64,000 nucleotides of DNA from Chitinolyticbacter albus (GTDB lineage Bacteria > Pseudomonadota > Gammaproteobacteria > Burkholderiales > Chitinibacteraceae), in NCBI RefSeq assembly GCF_024437655.1, contig NZ_JANBVF010000006.1:221669-285668 (forward strand). Reading direction: 5' to 3'. The notes below the pieces were generated by a model. That model ran no database searches, was not told the origin of the DNA, and saw only the letters and a program-made list of their open reading frames with translations. Position 1 is the stretch's first letter; each line of letters starts with the position of its first letter. The translations under genes and the position numbers were made by a program. Shown here one piece after another: positions 10,853-20,814 of the stretch.

Positions 10853-11328
10853 GCCTGCGTACGTACCTGCCGACGTGGATAGGCTGTGTCCTCGTCACTT
10901 CCATAGGCAGCCAACGCAACTTCGGCTTTTTCGTCTTCCTGCTCGGGCTGCTTCTGCTGCTGGCGATGCCGGTCGCGCTCTGGCGCCTGTGCTTGCGGCC
11001 CGCACTGCGCAAATCCACGCTGATTGGCGCTGCAATGTGGCTCACCAGCCTGGCTGCGATCAGCGGCGCGCAGTGGTATCACCAGAAAGTCGCCCGCCAG
11101 CAAGCGGACGAGGTGGTGCAGTTCGTTACGCGCTACCGGCAGCAGCATGGCCAGTATCCCGATCCGGAGCAGGGCTTGGCCCCGTTGCGCGTCGCCAGGG
11201 AACGAGGCGTGCGCTATTGGCTAAAAAACGACGGGCAACCCTTGCTGTTTTACCACTCGACACTCACCGGCTTTGACAAGTATCACTACGACTTCACGAC
11301 GCAACGCTGGGTTTTTCTGCCTGACTAG
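10849..11328 (+). CDS. Hypothetical membrane protein with a periplasmic C-terminal domain
   Basis: About 159 residues. Two hydrophobic segments, FGFFVFLLGLLLLLAMPVALW and STLIGAAMWLTSLAAISGA, are followed by a soluble part (QQADEVVQFVTRYRQQHGQYPD...YHYDFTTQRWVFLPD). The soluble part resembles the tail of small pilin-like or secretion-accessory proteins (YRxxHGxYP), but that likeness is weak. I place the start at a TTG at 10849 that overlaps the stop of the molybdoenzyme gene (TTGA), implying translational coupling. Earlier in-frame codons would run antiparallel to good coding sequence. Function unknown. Confidence 0.6.
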   Translation: MSLRTYLPTWIGCVLVTSIGSQRNFGFFVFLLGLLLLLAMPVALWRLCLRPALRKSTLIGAAMWLTSLAAISGAQWYHQKVARQQADEVVQFVTRYRQQHGQYPDPEQGLAPLRVARERGVRYWLKNDGQPLLFYHSTLTGFDKYHYDFTTQRWVFLPD

Positions 11329-11663
11329 GATCTCAAGCGCCCAGGCGCATCGCGTGCCGTGAAACGAAGGCGCTTCAACGCCGCGCCACCGTCGAGCGAC
11401 GTGCAGCAGGGCCGCCGGGTGGCCCATGCGGTGGGCCATCATTCTACTGCACCGCCGCAGCCCGGCGGTCAGCTCGGCACGACAATGGCGCGATGAATGG
11501 CTGGATCAGGCCGAACTTTTTGGGGCAAGCTGCAGACAGACGTTCATTGCCAGCCCTTGGGTGGGTGGCTGGCTAGTGCGATACGTGTCAAGAACTTGCA
11601 GCAATCGCTGTCTATGCTGCGAGTTCCAATGTCCGTGTAGACAAGCTCAAGGAACCGGTTGCA
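11329..11663. other. Intergenic region with a weak hairpin
   Basis: No gene seen. TGGCCCA (11420-11426) and TGGGCCA (11432-11438) form a 7-base stem followed by TCATTCT, possibly a weak terminator for the gene upstream. The rest shows nothing clear apart from the ribosome-binding site AAGGAA at 11649 for the next gene. Confidence 0.4.
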
Positions 11664-11930
11664 ATGCAAGACTACACCCCCAACTCGCGCGAGCTGCAGG
11701 ACTATCTCGAAATCGCCTGCACCTACCGCTACCCCTTGCTGGTGGAGCGTCGTGACGCCCCCGACTGCGAAGGCGTGGCGATCGATGTGTTCGACGCGCG
11801 CGGTCGCGAATTCCTGCGCTTGTCCACGCGTGACGGTGTACTCGATATACGACTCGACAAGCTCATCGCCATCACGCCGCAACACCAGGGCGCGCGTTTT
11901 GGCCGCGTCGTCTACCACCCGATGCACTGA
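11664..11930 (+). CDS. Rof-like Rho-binding antiterminator
   Basis: An 88-residue protein that lines up with E. coli Rof (YaeO), a small Sm-like-fold protein that binds Rho hexamers and blocks Rho-dependent termination. Matching features are YLEIACTYRYPLLVERRDA (Rof: a DNLELACQHH-type segment), a central variable loop, and the terminal REFLRLSTRDGVLDIRLDKLIAI (Rof: VEAAGETRELRLDKITSF). AAGGAA sits about ten bases before the ATG. It stands alone between a membrane protein and adenine deaminase. Alternative: an Sm-like protein of unrelated role. Confidence 0.72.
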   Translation: MQDYTPNSRELQDYLEIACTYRYPLLVERRDAPDCEGVAIDVFDARGREFLRLSTRDGVLDIRLDKLIAITPQHQGARFGRVVYHPMH

Positions 11931-13100
<1,170 letters not shown>

Positions 13101-13188
13101 GCGCGGCTAACCTTTCCGGGGCCGCCTCGGGCGCTAAAACCCAAAAAAGACCGAAGCGACGCCCCTCGTCCTGGATCGCAGTGCCGTA

Positions 13189-14826
13189 TCAGGCCGGGCG
13201 CAAGCGGAAACGCGCCACCGTGTGCTCGAGCTGGCCATAGATGGCCTCGACATCCCGCGCCACGCCCTCGATCACACCTATCGCGTGCCTGTGGCGCTCG
13301 GCGGTTGCGGCAAAGCGGGCAACCTGGTGTTCGAGCAGGCCGCTGGCGTGGGTCTGCTCGGCCAGCGCCTCGTTGATCTGGCGACTGGCGCGCAAGATCT
13401 CTTCCATGTGGTCACTGGCGCCGCCCATGGCAGCGCGCGAGGTTTCGGTGACGACCTGGCTCTCGTCCACCAGCGTGCGGCCACCACTGATCTGGGCCAC
13501 GACCGCATGCAGCGCATTGCCGGTAGCGCCCACCGTGGTATCGATTTCCCGTGTGGCGGCTGCGGTACGCTCGGCCAGCTTGCGCACCTCGTGGGCGACG
13601 ACTGCGAAGCCGTGCCCCGCCTCACCGGCACGGGCCGCCTCGATCGCCGCATTCAGCGCCAGCAGATTGGTCTGGTCGGCCACATCGCGAATGGCGTCGG
13701 ACACGCGCGCAATGTGCTGGGCATGTTCGGCCAGCTTGGCAATGGCGGCTTCGGTGGTAGCGACGAACTGGGTAATGGCACCGAAGGTGCTGCGCACCGA
13801 ATCGGCGGCGGCATCGGCTTCGCGCACCTGGCCATCGGCGCGCTGCGACAGCGTGTGTGTGTTCTCGGCACTGGTCGCGATCTGCTCGATACCGGCTGCC
13901 AGCTGCTCGATGGCGCTGGCCATGGTCTGGGTCCCACGATTGTGCTGGTCCACCTCGTTGCGCAGCTGGGTAAGCTCAACGGACAAGCGACCGAAACGTT
14001 CGCGTACGCCCTGGGTGCCAAGCTGGATCTGGCCGACGAGGCTGGCGAGCTGCTGTTGCATGCTGCGCACGCTCGCAAGAACGCTGTCCGGATGGCGCGT
14101 ATCGACGAGGGTATCGAGCCGGCCCTCGGCGATGGCGGAAACCACCTGGCGCGCATACGCCGGCTCGCCGCCGAGCTCGTGCACGATGCGCGCATAGACG
14201 CGCCAGCTGGCCAGGCACAACGCTGCCACCGCCAGCAGCAAGAACACGATCAGCAAGGCCAGCGTGCGGCCGGTGTCCTGCGCCGCCTGAGCTTCCAGCT
14301 TTTTCTGCAATGCCACGGCCTGGCTCACCTGACGGTCGATCGCAGCGCGGTGCGCCTCGTAGGCCTGGGACAGCGTGGCGCGCGCGGCGTCGATGGCTGC
14401 GGCGTCCGCGGCAGCCAGTGCCGGCAGCAGGGCATTGCGATAGGTGGCAAAGAAGCGCCCCGCCGGCGCCGCCGCATCCTCCGTCAGCGCGCTGCTCTGG
14501 CTCACCGGCAAGCGGCTTTGCTGGCGCCAGTAGGCGATGCGCGTGTTGAAATCCTGCTCGGCGCGCGCGATGCGCGCCTGCAGCGCCTGCTGTTCGGCGG
14601 GGTCGCGGCTGTCGATCAGCTGCGACACCAACAGATTGGCTTCGATGATGTAGGCGGGTGGCGGCAGGATATCGGCGACCAGATCCTTGGTCTCGACGAT
14701 ATCGAGGTAGGTCGGGCCATTGACCAGCACCTTTTCGATTGCAAGATAGGCAGTCGCGCCCAGCGCCAGCATCACCAGCAACGTCGCCGCGACCAGGCCG
14801 GCGAATAGACCACGTAAAGTTCCCAT
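13189..14826 (-). CDS. Methyl-accepting chemotaxis protein
   Basis: A 545-residue transmembrane chemoreceptor. It has a first membrane segment at about 8-28 ([20 protein letters not shown]), a periplasmic helical ligand-binding region of about 160 residues, and a second membrane segment at about 190-212 ([19 protein letters not shown]). A HAMP linker and a long cytoplasmic coiled coil follow, with the hairpin tip [38 protein letters not shown]. It signals to CheA/CheW and the flagellar motor. No C-terminal CheR tether is seen. The ATG at 14826 has GGAG six bases upstream and precedes the first membrane segment directly. The ligand is unknown. Confidence 0.92.
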   Translation of the reverse strand: MGTLRGLFAGLVAATLLVMLALGATAYLAIEKVLVNGPTYLDIVETKDLVADILPPPAYIIEANLLVSQLIDSRDPAEQQALQARIARAEQDFNTRIAYWRQQSRLPVSQSSALTEDAAAPAGRFFATYRNALLPALAAADAAAIDAARATLSQAYEAHRAAIDRQVSQAVALQKKLEAQAAQDTGRTLALLIVFLLLAVAALCLASWRVYARIVHELGGEPAYARQVVSAIAEGRLDTLVDTRHPDSVLASVRSMQQQLASLVGQIQLGTQGVRERFGRLSVELTQLRNEVDQHNRGTQTMASAIEQLAAGIEQIATSAENTHTLSQRADGQVREADAAADSVRSTFGAITQFVATTEAAIAKLAEHAQHIARVSDAIRDVADQTNLLALNAAIEAARAGEAGHGFAVVAHEVRKLAERTAAATREIDTTVGATGNALHAVVAQISGGRTLVDESQVVTETSRAAMGGASDHMEEILRASRQINEALAEQTHASGLLEHQVARFAATAERHRHAIGVIEGVARDVEAIYGQLEHTVARFRLRPA

Positions 14827-14929
14827 GTCGACTCCACCCCTATTTTGTTGTCCGGCCAGTGTTATCCCGGCGTTCGCCGCAAGCAAGACATTGGCATGCA
14901 ACCCGGTTTGCATATTGCATAAATACATC

Positions 14930-14946
14930 AGTGATCGTCGATCACT
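14930..14946. promoter_or_regulatory. Perfect 17-base inverted repeat, candidate operator
   Basis: AGTGATCG-T-CGATCACT lies between the divergently transcribed chemoreceptor and EamA genes, 104 bases from one start and 78 from the other. It has the size and symmetry of a dimeric repressor site, but no regulator gene adjoins it. Confidence 0.45.
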
Positions 14947-15023
14947 CGCATAGGGGATAGCCGCAGCGACAATGATGCATCGCACTTGGCACACTGTCCG
15001 GGCATCCTGTTTCGAACCGCCCT

Positions 15024-15902
15024 ATGCCGCACTCCCCCCGCCGCGCCGGAATCCTGCTCATTCTGCTGTCCGCCCTGGCCTTCGGCCTGATGCCCATTTT
15101 CGGCAGCTGGTCCTATGCTGCCGGCGTTGATACGCAGGGGTTGCTGATCATCCGTTTCAGCATCGCCGCCGCGGTAATGATCGTCATCATGGTCTGGCGC
15201 GGCGCGCGCTGGCCGCGCGGCAAGGTCTTGCTGGGCCTCGCAGCCATGGGCGGCATTGGCTACGCCGGGCAGGCGTTCAGTTATTTCACCGCGCTGCAGT
15301 ACGCCAATGCAGCGCTTGCCGCATTGCTGCTCTACCTCTATCCCGCCATCGTCACCGTGCTGTCGGCCTGGCTGCTGCGCGAACGGCTGCGCCGCCGGGT
15401 GTGGGCTGCCCTGGCTCTGGCCTCGCTCGGCCTCGCGCTGACCATAGGCACGGCCTTGCAAGGCAAGGCGCTGGGCATCGCCTTCGGCATCGCGGCGGCG
15501 CTGATCTACTCGTGCTACATCCTGGCTGGCAGCCGGCTCACCCCGCGCGCCGGCGCCTTGCCGGCCGCCACCGTGGTGATGTTGTCGGCCGCGGTGGTGA
15601 TGTGGGGGTCGACCGCCTTCGCCACGCCGCACTGGCCCGCGAACGCGACAGGCTGGGCGGCCACGCTGGCGATTGCCATTGTCTCGACCGTGATCGCCAT
15701 CTTTGCCTTCCTCGCCGGGCTCGATCGCCTGTCTGCCGCCGAAGCGTCGACCTTGTCGACGCTGGAACCCGTCGTCAGCGTGCTGCTCGCCGCCTGGCTG
15801 CTGGCCGTGCCGCTGACCGCTCTGCAATGGCTGGGCGGCGCAACCATCCTGATCGCGGCGCTGGTGATCTCACTGGCGCCACCGCTGCCTGCGCCGGAAT
15901 AG
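15024..15902 (+). CDS. EamA/DMT-family transporter
   Basis: A 292-residue integral membrane protein with about ten hydrophobic segments and the two-fold EamA repeat. Recognisable pieces are FGLMPIFGSWSYAAG, YFTALQYANAALAALLLYLYPAIVTVLSAWLLRERL in the first half and LSAAEASTLSTLEPVVSVLLAAWLL in the second. Such proteins export amino acids or other metabolites across the inner membrane; the substrate cannot be told. It lies 26 bases upstream of creB, so it might be co-transcribed with creBC. Confidence 0.85.
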   Translation: MPHSPRRAGILLILLSALAFGLMPIFGSWSYAAGVDTQGLLIIRFSIAAAVMIVIMVWRGARWPRGKVLLGLAAMGGIGYAGQAFSYFTALQYANAALAALLLYLYPAIVTVLSAWLLRERLRRRVWAALALASLGLALTIGTALQGKALGIAFGIAAALIYSCYILAGSRLTPRAGALPAATVVMLSAAVVMWGSTAFATPHWPANATGWAATLAIAIVSTVIAIFAFLAGLDRLSAAEASTLSTLEPVVSVLLAAWLLAVPLTALQWLGGATILIAALVISLAPPLPAPE

Positions 15903-15927
15903 CGACGGAGGGCCACCGCAGCCTAGA

Positions 15928-16614
15928 ATGGCCGCCATGACCGCCCGCATCCTGCTGATCGAAGACGAAACCGCCATTGCCGATACGCTGTCGTTCGCGC
16001 TGCAGCGCGAAGGCTATGCCGTCGACTGGCAGCGGCTGGCGCGCGATGGCGAGGCGGCGCTCGCAGGCGCGCAGCTCGTCATCCTCGATGTCGGACTGCC
16101 CGACGACAGCGGCTTCGAAGTGCTCAAGCGCATCCGCCGCGATGGCGACATCCCCGTGCTGATGCTGACCGCGCGCGCCGACGAGATCGATCGCATCGTC
16201 GGGCTGGAGCTGGGCGCCGACGATTACGTGGTCAAGCCGTTCAGCCCGCGCGAAGTGGTGGCACGGGTGCGCGCCATCCTCAAGCGGCTGCAGCCGCGCA
16301 GCGCTGAGCGAACTGAGGCGATATCGGGTTTCGAACACGACGTGGCCGGACGGCGCATCCGCTATCGCGGCCACTGGCTCACGCTGACGCCGTCCGAGTA
16401 CCGCGTGCTGGCGCAACTGATCTCGGCACCAGGACGGGTGTTCAGCCGCGCCCAGTTGCTCGACGCGCTCGGCGAAGCGGCCGAGGACAGCTTCGAGCGC
16501 ACCATAGACAGCCATGTGAAGAGCATGCGCGCCAAGCTGCGCGATGTCGACGCCGATACCGATCCGATCGAGACGCACCGCGGCTTCGGCTACGCGCTGC
16601 GGGCGGGCGGCTGA
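15928..16614 (+). CDS. creB: CreB-type response regulator (OmpR family)
   Basis: A 228-residue two-domain regulator. The receiver has EDE near the N terminus, VILDVGLPDDSGFEVL with the phosphoacceptor Asp, MLTARADEIDR and VKPFSPREVVARVR. The C-terminal winged helix has LTPSEYRVLAQL, GRVFSRAQLLDAL, TIDSHVKSMRAKLRD and HRGFGYALR. Identity as CreB rests on its partner, which is an unmistakable CreC. CreBC in enterobacteria responds to growth conditions and sets central-metabolism genes. The stop overlaps the creC start (TGATG). GGAGG lies a longish 16 bases before the ATG at 15928; a second ATG three codons on is possible. Confidence 0.88.
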   Translation: MAAMTARILLIEDETAIADTLSFALQREGYAVDWQRLARDGEAALAGAQLVILDVGLPDDSGFEVLKRIRRDGDIPVLMLTARADEIDRIVGLELGADDYVVKPFSPREVVARVRAILKRLQPRSAERTEAISGFEHDVAGRRIRYRGHWLTLTPSEYRVLAQLISAPGRVFSRAQLLDALGEAAEDSFERTIDSHVKSMRAKLRDVDADTDPIETHRGFGYALRAGG

Positions 16615-18041
16615 TGCGCTTTTCGCAGCGCATCTTCGTCGGCTACTTCCTTATCGTCGCGTTGCTTGGCTGGTACGTGGTCGACCTGATCCGCGACGAG
16701 ATCAAGCCGGCGATGCGCCAGTCGGCCGAAGAAATCATGATCGACACCGCCAACCTCCTGGCCGAACTGGTGCAGCCAGCGTTTCGCGACGGCAAGCTCG
16801 CCCACGGCGAGGTGGAACAGGCCATCGCGCGCTACGTAGCGCGCTCGCCCAACGCGCGGATCTGGGGCGTGGCCAAGGGCGCCGTCGATATGCGCGTCTA
16901 CATCACCGACGCGCATGGCATCGTGCGCTTCGATTCCACCGGCAGCGCCGTCGGCCAGGATTACTCGCAATGGCGTGATGTCTACCTGACGCTGCGCGGC
17001 CAGTACGGCGCGCGCACTTCAAGCATCGAATACACCAAGGAAACGACCACGGTGATGTACGTCGCCGCCCCCATCGTCGAGGCCGGGCGCATCGTCGGCG
17101 TGCTCACTGTCGCCAAGCCCAACCAGGCGATGCAGCCCTATATCGAGCGTGCCCACGGCAAGCTGCTGCGGGCCGGTCTGCTATTGGTCGTGCTGGGCCT
17201 GGCGTTCGGCGCGGTATTTTCGTGGTGGCTGTCGCGCGGCATCGGCCGGCTCACCGATTTTGCCCACGCCGTCAGCGCCGGCCAGCCCGCCGCCGTGCCG
17301 GCCTTGCCCGGCAATCGCGAACTGGCGGTGCTGGCGCAGGCGCTGGGCGAGATGCGCGAGCGGCTGGAGGGCAAGGCATATGTCGAGGAATATGTGCACG
17401 GCCTCACCCACGAGCTGAAAAGCCCGCTGGCCGGCATCCGCGGCGCGGCAGAATTGCTGGACGACGCGTTGCCCGACGCCGATCGCCAGCGCTTCGCCGG
17501 CCATATCCGGCGCGAGACCGAACGGCTGCAGGCCATCGTCGATACGCTGCTGGAGCTGGCACGGCTGGAGGCGCGGCGTACGTTAGCCCATGCTGAACCG
17601 GCGCCCCTCTACGCGGCGCTCGATACCGTGCTGGCCGCCCTCGCCCCGCAGCTCGATAGCAAGCGCGTTGCCGTGGAACTGACGGTGCCGGATGACGCCG
17701 CCGTGCGCGGTGAGCGCTTCCTGATCGAGCAGGCGTTACGCAACCTGCTGCAGAACGCCGCTGATTTCACGCCGGAGCAAGGCGTCATCGCCATCACTGT
17801 CACGCGCGACGACACGCACTGGTCTATCCGTATCCACAATAACGGCCCGGCCATACCCGACTACGCGCTACCGCGATTGTTCGAGCGCTTTTATTCCGAG
17901 CGGCCGGCTGGCGTGGCCAAGGGAACCGGGCTCGGGTTGGCGCTGACCCGGACGATCGCCGAGCTGCATGGTGGCACGGTCGATGTGGTCAACGCGGCCA
18001 CCGGCGGCGTCTGCGCCGAACTACGCCTGCCCGCCTGCTGA
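16614..18041 (+). CDS. creC: CreC-type sensor histidine kinase
   Basis: A 475-residue inner-membrane kinase matching E. coli CreC in order and motif. Membrane segment 1 lies at about 8-24. The periplasmic sensor has VYITDAHGIVRFDSTGSAVGQDYS and DVYLTLRGQYGAR, with VMYVAAPI after it. Membrane segment 2 lies near 185-205. Then come HAMP, the H-box LTHELKSPLAGIRGAAELL with the phosphorylated His, the N-box LLQNAADFTP, and the G boxes NNGPAIPDYALPRLFERFYS and GTGLGLALTRTIAELHGG. It overlaps creB by one base. The creD gene that follows in enterobacteria is absent; a secreted chitin-binding protein gene faces it instead. Confidence 0.9.
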   Translation: MRFSQRIFVGYFLIVALLGWYVVDLIRDEIKPAMRQSAEEIMIDTANLLAELVQPAFRDGKLAHGEVEQAIARYVARSPNARIWGVAKGAVDMRVYITDAHGIVRFDSTGSAVGQDYSQWRDVYLTLRGQYGARTSSIEYTKETTTVMYVAAPIVEAGRIVGVLTVAKPNQAMQPYIERAHGKLLRAGLLLVVLGLAFGAVFSWWLSRGIGRLTDFAHAVSAGQPAAVPALPGNRELAVLAQALGEMRERLEGKAYVEEYVHGLTHELKSPLAGIRGAAELLDDALPDADRQRFAGHIRRETERLQAIVDTLLELARLEARRTLAHAEPAPLYAALDTVLAALAPQLDSKRVAVELTVPDDAAVRGERFLIEQALRNLLQNAADFTPEQGVIAITVTRDDTHWSIRIHNNGPAIPDYALPRLFERFYSERPAGVAKGTGLGLALTRTIAELHGGTVDVVNAATGGVCAELRLPAC

Positions 18042-18075
18042 ATACCGACCGACCCGTAGGCCGGCCGGCTACCAC

Positions 18076-18594
18076 TTACGGCGCGATGGTTATGCTGCCC
18101 GCGGCGCACGTCACCCCCACCCGCTGCCAGCTGGTGATCGGGGCATTGGTATTGTTTCGGTATTGCACCAGCCAGCCGCCGCGGTTGCCGTCCCAGCTCA
18201 TCGTGCTGTAGACGATGCTGGGGCCAACTGAGATGCCCGACGGTCCACCGCTGATCGGCACCTCGCCCTGCTCGCAAGCAGAGGCAACGAAATCCTCCTG
18301 GCCAGGCGCTAGGCTGAGTGTGCGGTCATGCTGGCGCAAGATCAGCTTCACGCCACCGGCTGCGGCACAAGCACCGAGCGGGTTCCAGGCGGACCAGCTG
18401 TTTGCCGCCGGTTGCTCGCCCACCGTGTACCACTTGGCTTCGTACAACTGGTTGGCCTGCACCACCTTGCCGCCGGCGTTGTACCCCGTACCCGACTGCC
18501 AGCCAGCGACATTGTTGCAATCAGCCGCCTGCGCCTGCGCGCCCAGCCACGCGCTCAGGCCGATCAATGAAATCAAAACCCACTTCTGCTTCAT
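18076..18594 (-). CDS. Secreted protein with an N-terminal chitin-binding (CBM5/12) module
   Basis: 172 residues with a clear signal peptide ending in AQA-AD near residue 24. It is followed by a CBM5/12-like module, WQSGTGYNAGGKVVQANQLYEAKWYTVGEQP, in which aromatic residues and the AKWW-type core match the modules of the chitinase at 21.3 kb. After about residue 75 comes a beta-rich domain (LILRQHDRTLSLAPGQEDFVASAC...ITSWQRVGVTCAAG) that I do not recognise. It has no catalytic motif. It may be an adhesion or helper protein for chitin breakdown. The gene ends convergently with creC. Confidence 0.72.
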   Translation of the reverse strand: MKQKWVLISLIGLSAWLGAQAQAADCNNVAGWQSGTGYNAGGKVVQANQLYEAKWYTVGEQPAANSWSAWNPLGACAAAGGVKLILRQHDRTLSLAPGQEDFVASACEQGEVPISGGPSGISVGPSIVYSTMSWDGNRGGWLVQYRNNTNAPITSWQRVGVTCAAGSITIAP

Positions 18595-18954
18595 GTCTGC
18601 ACTCCATTCGTTTTGTTGGACAGCCTATCGAGAGGCTGGCCCGACCGATGCCAGTGGCATGACCAGGCCGCTCCAATCTAGTTGGCGATGCGGCCCGATG
18701 AAGCACGCCGGACCCGGCGATTCACCAGTTGCAGCCAGGCCGTGAACCAAGCCACTGATCCGGATCGGTTTTTTCGCAAATGAAAATGGCCCTGCCATTC
18801 ACCAATGACAGGGCCATACCGGGGCAATCGGATAAGCTGGATCGAGATTCAAACGTGGGACGCTGGCTCCGGGGCTGGAAGGATGCGCGAAGCGCGGCGT
18901 GGACCTGTCTGCAGGTCACGCGCCTTGCCAGCGCCATTGCACGAATGGCCCAGC
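18595..18954. other. Intergenic region between two minus-strand genes
   Basis: It holds a strong minus-strand terminator near 18787-18816. Upstream of the chitin-binding gene no promoter is certain. Nothing else recognisable. Confidence 0.4.
18781..18816 (-). terminator. Intrinsic terminator of the ABC exporter gene
   Basis: TGGCCCTG (18787-18794) pairs with CAGGGCCA (18809-18816), with CATT/AATG pairs extending the stem. On the minus strand it is followed by TTTTCATTT. Confidence 0.75.
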
Positions 18955-20814
18955 CTAACGCAGGCTGGTTGCGTAATCCGCCTCGTCGGCCTCCTCGCCG
19001 AGGAAACCGCCGCTCTGGTGTGCCCACAGCCGTGCGTACAGCCCGCCTTGCGCCAACAGCTCGGCGTGCGTGCCCTCCTCGACGATCACGCCGCGATCAA
19101 GCACGACCAGCCGGTCCATCGCGGCGATGGTCGAGAGCCGGTGCGCGATCGCCACCACCGTCTTGCCCTCCATCAAGCGATACAGGCTGCCCTGGATGGC
19201 GGCCTCGACCTCGGAATCGAGCGCGCTGGTTGCCTCGTCGAGCAGCAGGATGGGCGCATCCTTCAGCATCACCCGGGCGATCGCCACCCGTTGGCGCTGG
19301 CCGCCGGAGAGCTTCACACCGCGCTCGCCGACGTGGGCGTCGTAGCCACTGCGCCCCTTGGGATCGCTCAAGCCCTGGATGAACTCGTGTGCCTCCGCGC
19401 GAAGGGCGGCGGCAATCATCGCCGCGTCGTCGGCCTGGGGTCGGCCATAGAGCAGGTTGTCGCGCACCGAGCGGTGCAGGAGGCTGGTGTCCTGCGTGAC
19501 CATGCCGACAGCGGCGCGCAGGCTGTCCTGCGTCACGCCGGCGATGTCCTGGTCGTCGATCAGGATGCGCCCGGAGTCGAGATCATAGAAACGCAGCAGC
19601 AGGTTGACGAGCGTACTCTTGCCAGCACCGGAGCGCCCTACGAGGCCCACCTTCTCGCCCGCGCGGATGGTGAGCGAGAGGCGATCGATCACCGGCTGCG
19701 GCTTGCCGTAGCCGAAGGTCACCTCGTCGAAACGGATCTCGCCACGTGACACCTCGAGCGGCGGCGCATCGGCGCGGTCGATCACGGCCACCGGCCGCGT
19801 CAGCGTGGTGATGCCGTCCTGCACCGTGCCGATCTGCTCGAACAAATTGGCCATTTCCCACATGATCCAGTGCGAAATGCCGTTGAGGCGCAACGCCATG
19901 GCGGTCGCTGCGGCCACCGCGCCAATGCCGACCGTGCCCAGGCTCCACAGCCACAGCGTGGCGCCCGTGGTCGCGACGATCAGCAGCATGTTGAGGAAAT
20001 GGTTGACGATCTCGAAGCCGCTGACGAGCCGCATCTGGCGATGCACGGTCTGCAGGAACTCGCGCATCGCGCTCTTCACGTAGCCAGCCTCGCGCTGCGC
20101 ATGGCTGAACAGCTTCACGGTGGCGATATTGGCGTAGGCATCGGTCACCCGGCCCGTCATCAGGCTGCGCGCGTCGGCCTGCGCCGACGAAGCCTTGCCC
20201 AGGCGCGGCACGAAATACCACACCGCCAGCGCATACAGCAGCAGCCAGACCACGAAGGGCCAGACCAGCCAGCCGTCGAACTGGCCGACCACGGCCAGCA
20301 TGGTCAGAAAGTAGATGCTGACGAAAACCAGGATGTCGACGATGATCATCACCGTCTCGCGCACCGCCAGCGCGGTCTGCATCACCTTGGTGGCGACTCG
20401 GCCGGCGAACTCGTCCTGGTAGAAGCTCATGCTCTGATCGAGCAGGTAACGGTGGAAATTCCAGCGCAGCCGCATCGGGAAGTTGCCCGCCAGCGCTTGG
20501 TATTTGCACAGCGCCTGCACCGCCACTAAGAGCGTGCTGCCGATCAGGGCGAGCCCCAGCCAGATGAGCTTGCCGCCTTCGCGAGCAAACAACTCGGCGC
20601 GCGGTACCGAAGCCAGCCAGTCGACCACCGAGCCCAGCATCGCGAACAGCAGCGCCTCAAAGGCGCCGATGGCTGCAGTGAGCAGCATCACCGCCAGGAT
20701 CAGAGCGCGCATGCCGGCGGTGCCGGCCCAGACGAAGGCGAAGAAGTCGCGCGGCGGCGCAACCGGTGTTGCCTCGGGATACGGTTGTACCCGCTTTTCG
20801 AACCATCCAAACAC
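18955..20814 (-). CDS. ABC exporter, fused permease and ATPase (MsbA/multidrug type)
   Basis: A 619-residue half-transporter. The N-terminal half has six hydrophobic segments (about 35-340) of the type I exporter fold. The C-terminal ATPase has Walker A GRSGAGKSTLVNLLLRFYD, the Q-loop VTQDTSLLHRSVRDNL, the signature LSGGQRQRVAIARVML and Walker B ILLLDEATSALD with the switch His in VAIAHRLSTI. It works as a homodimer or with another half. Lipid or drug export is expected, but the substrate is unknown. The start is a GTG at 20814 with AAGGAG six bases upstream; longer versions have no ribosome-binding site. A hairpin terminator follows it. Confidence 0.88.
   Translation of the reverse strand: MFGWFEKRVQPYPEATPVAPPRDFFAFVWAGTAGMRALILAVMLLTAAIGAFEALLFAMLGSVVDWLASVPRAELFAREGGKLIWLGLALIGSTLLVAVQALCKYQALAGNFPMRLRWNFHRYLLDQSMSFYQDEFAGRVATKVMQTALAVRETVMIIVDILVFVSIYFLTMLAVVGQFDGWLVWPFVVWLLLYALAVWYFVPRLGKASSAQADARSLMTGRVTDAYANIATVKLFSHAQREAGYVKSAMREFLQTVHRQMRLVSGFEIVNHFLNMLLIVATTGATLWLWSLGTVGIGAVAAATAMALRLNGISHWIMWEMANLFEQIGTVQDGITTLTRPVAVIDRADAPPLEVSRGEIRFDEVTFGYGKPQPVIDRLSLTIRAGEKVGLVGRSGAGKSTLVNLLLRFYDLDSGRILIDDQDIAGVTQDSLRAAVGMVTQDTSLLHRSVRDNLLYGRPQADDAAMIAAALRAEAHEFIQGLSDPKGRSGYDAHVGERGVKLSGGQRQRVAIARVMLKDAPILLLDEATSALDSEVEAAIQGSLYRLMEGKTVVAIAHRLSTIAAMDRLVVLDRGVIVEEGTHAELLAQGGLYARLWAHQSGGFLGEEADEADYATSLR

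Noticed and set aside
13222..14808. 528-codon plus-strand frame across the chemoreceptor gene
   Set aside because: Antisense shadow of the chemoreceptor, with no start signal or family motif.
18056..18072. Near-palindrome GTAGGCCGGCCGGCTAC after creC
   Set aside because: No T-run; may aid termination between convergent genes, but support is too weak.
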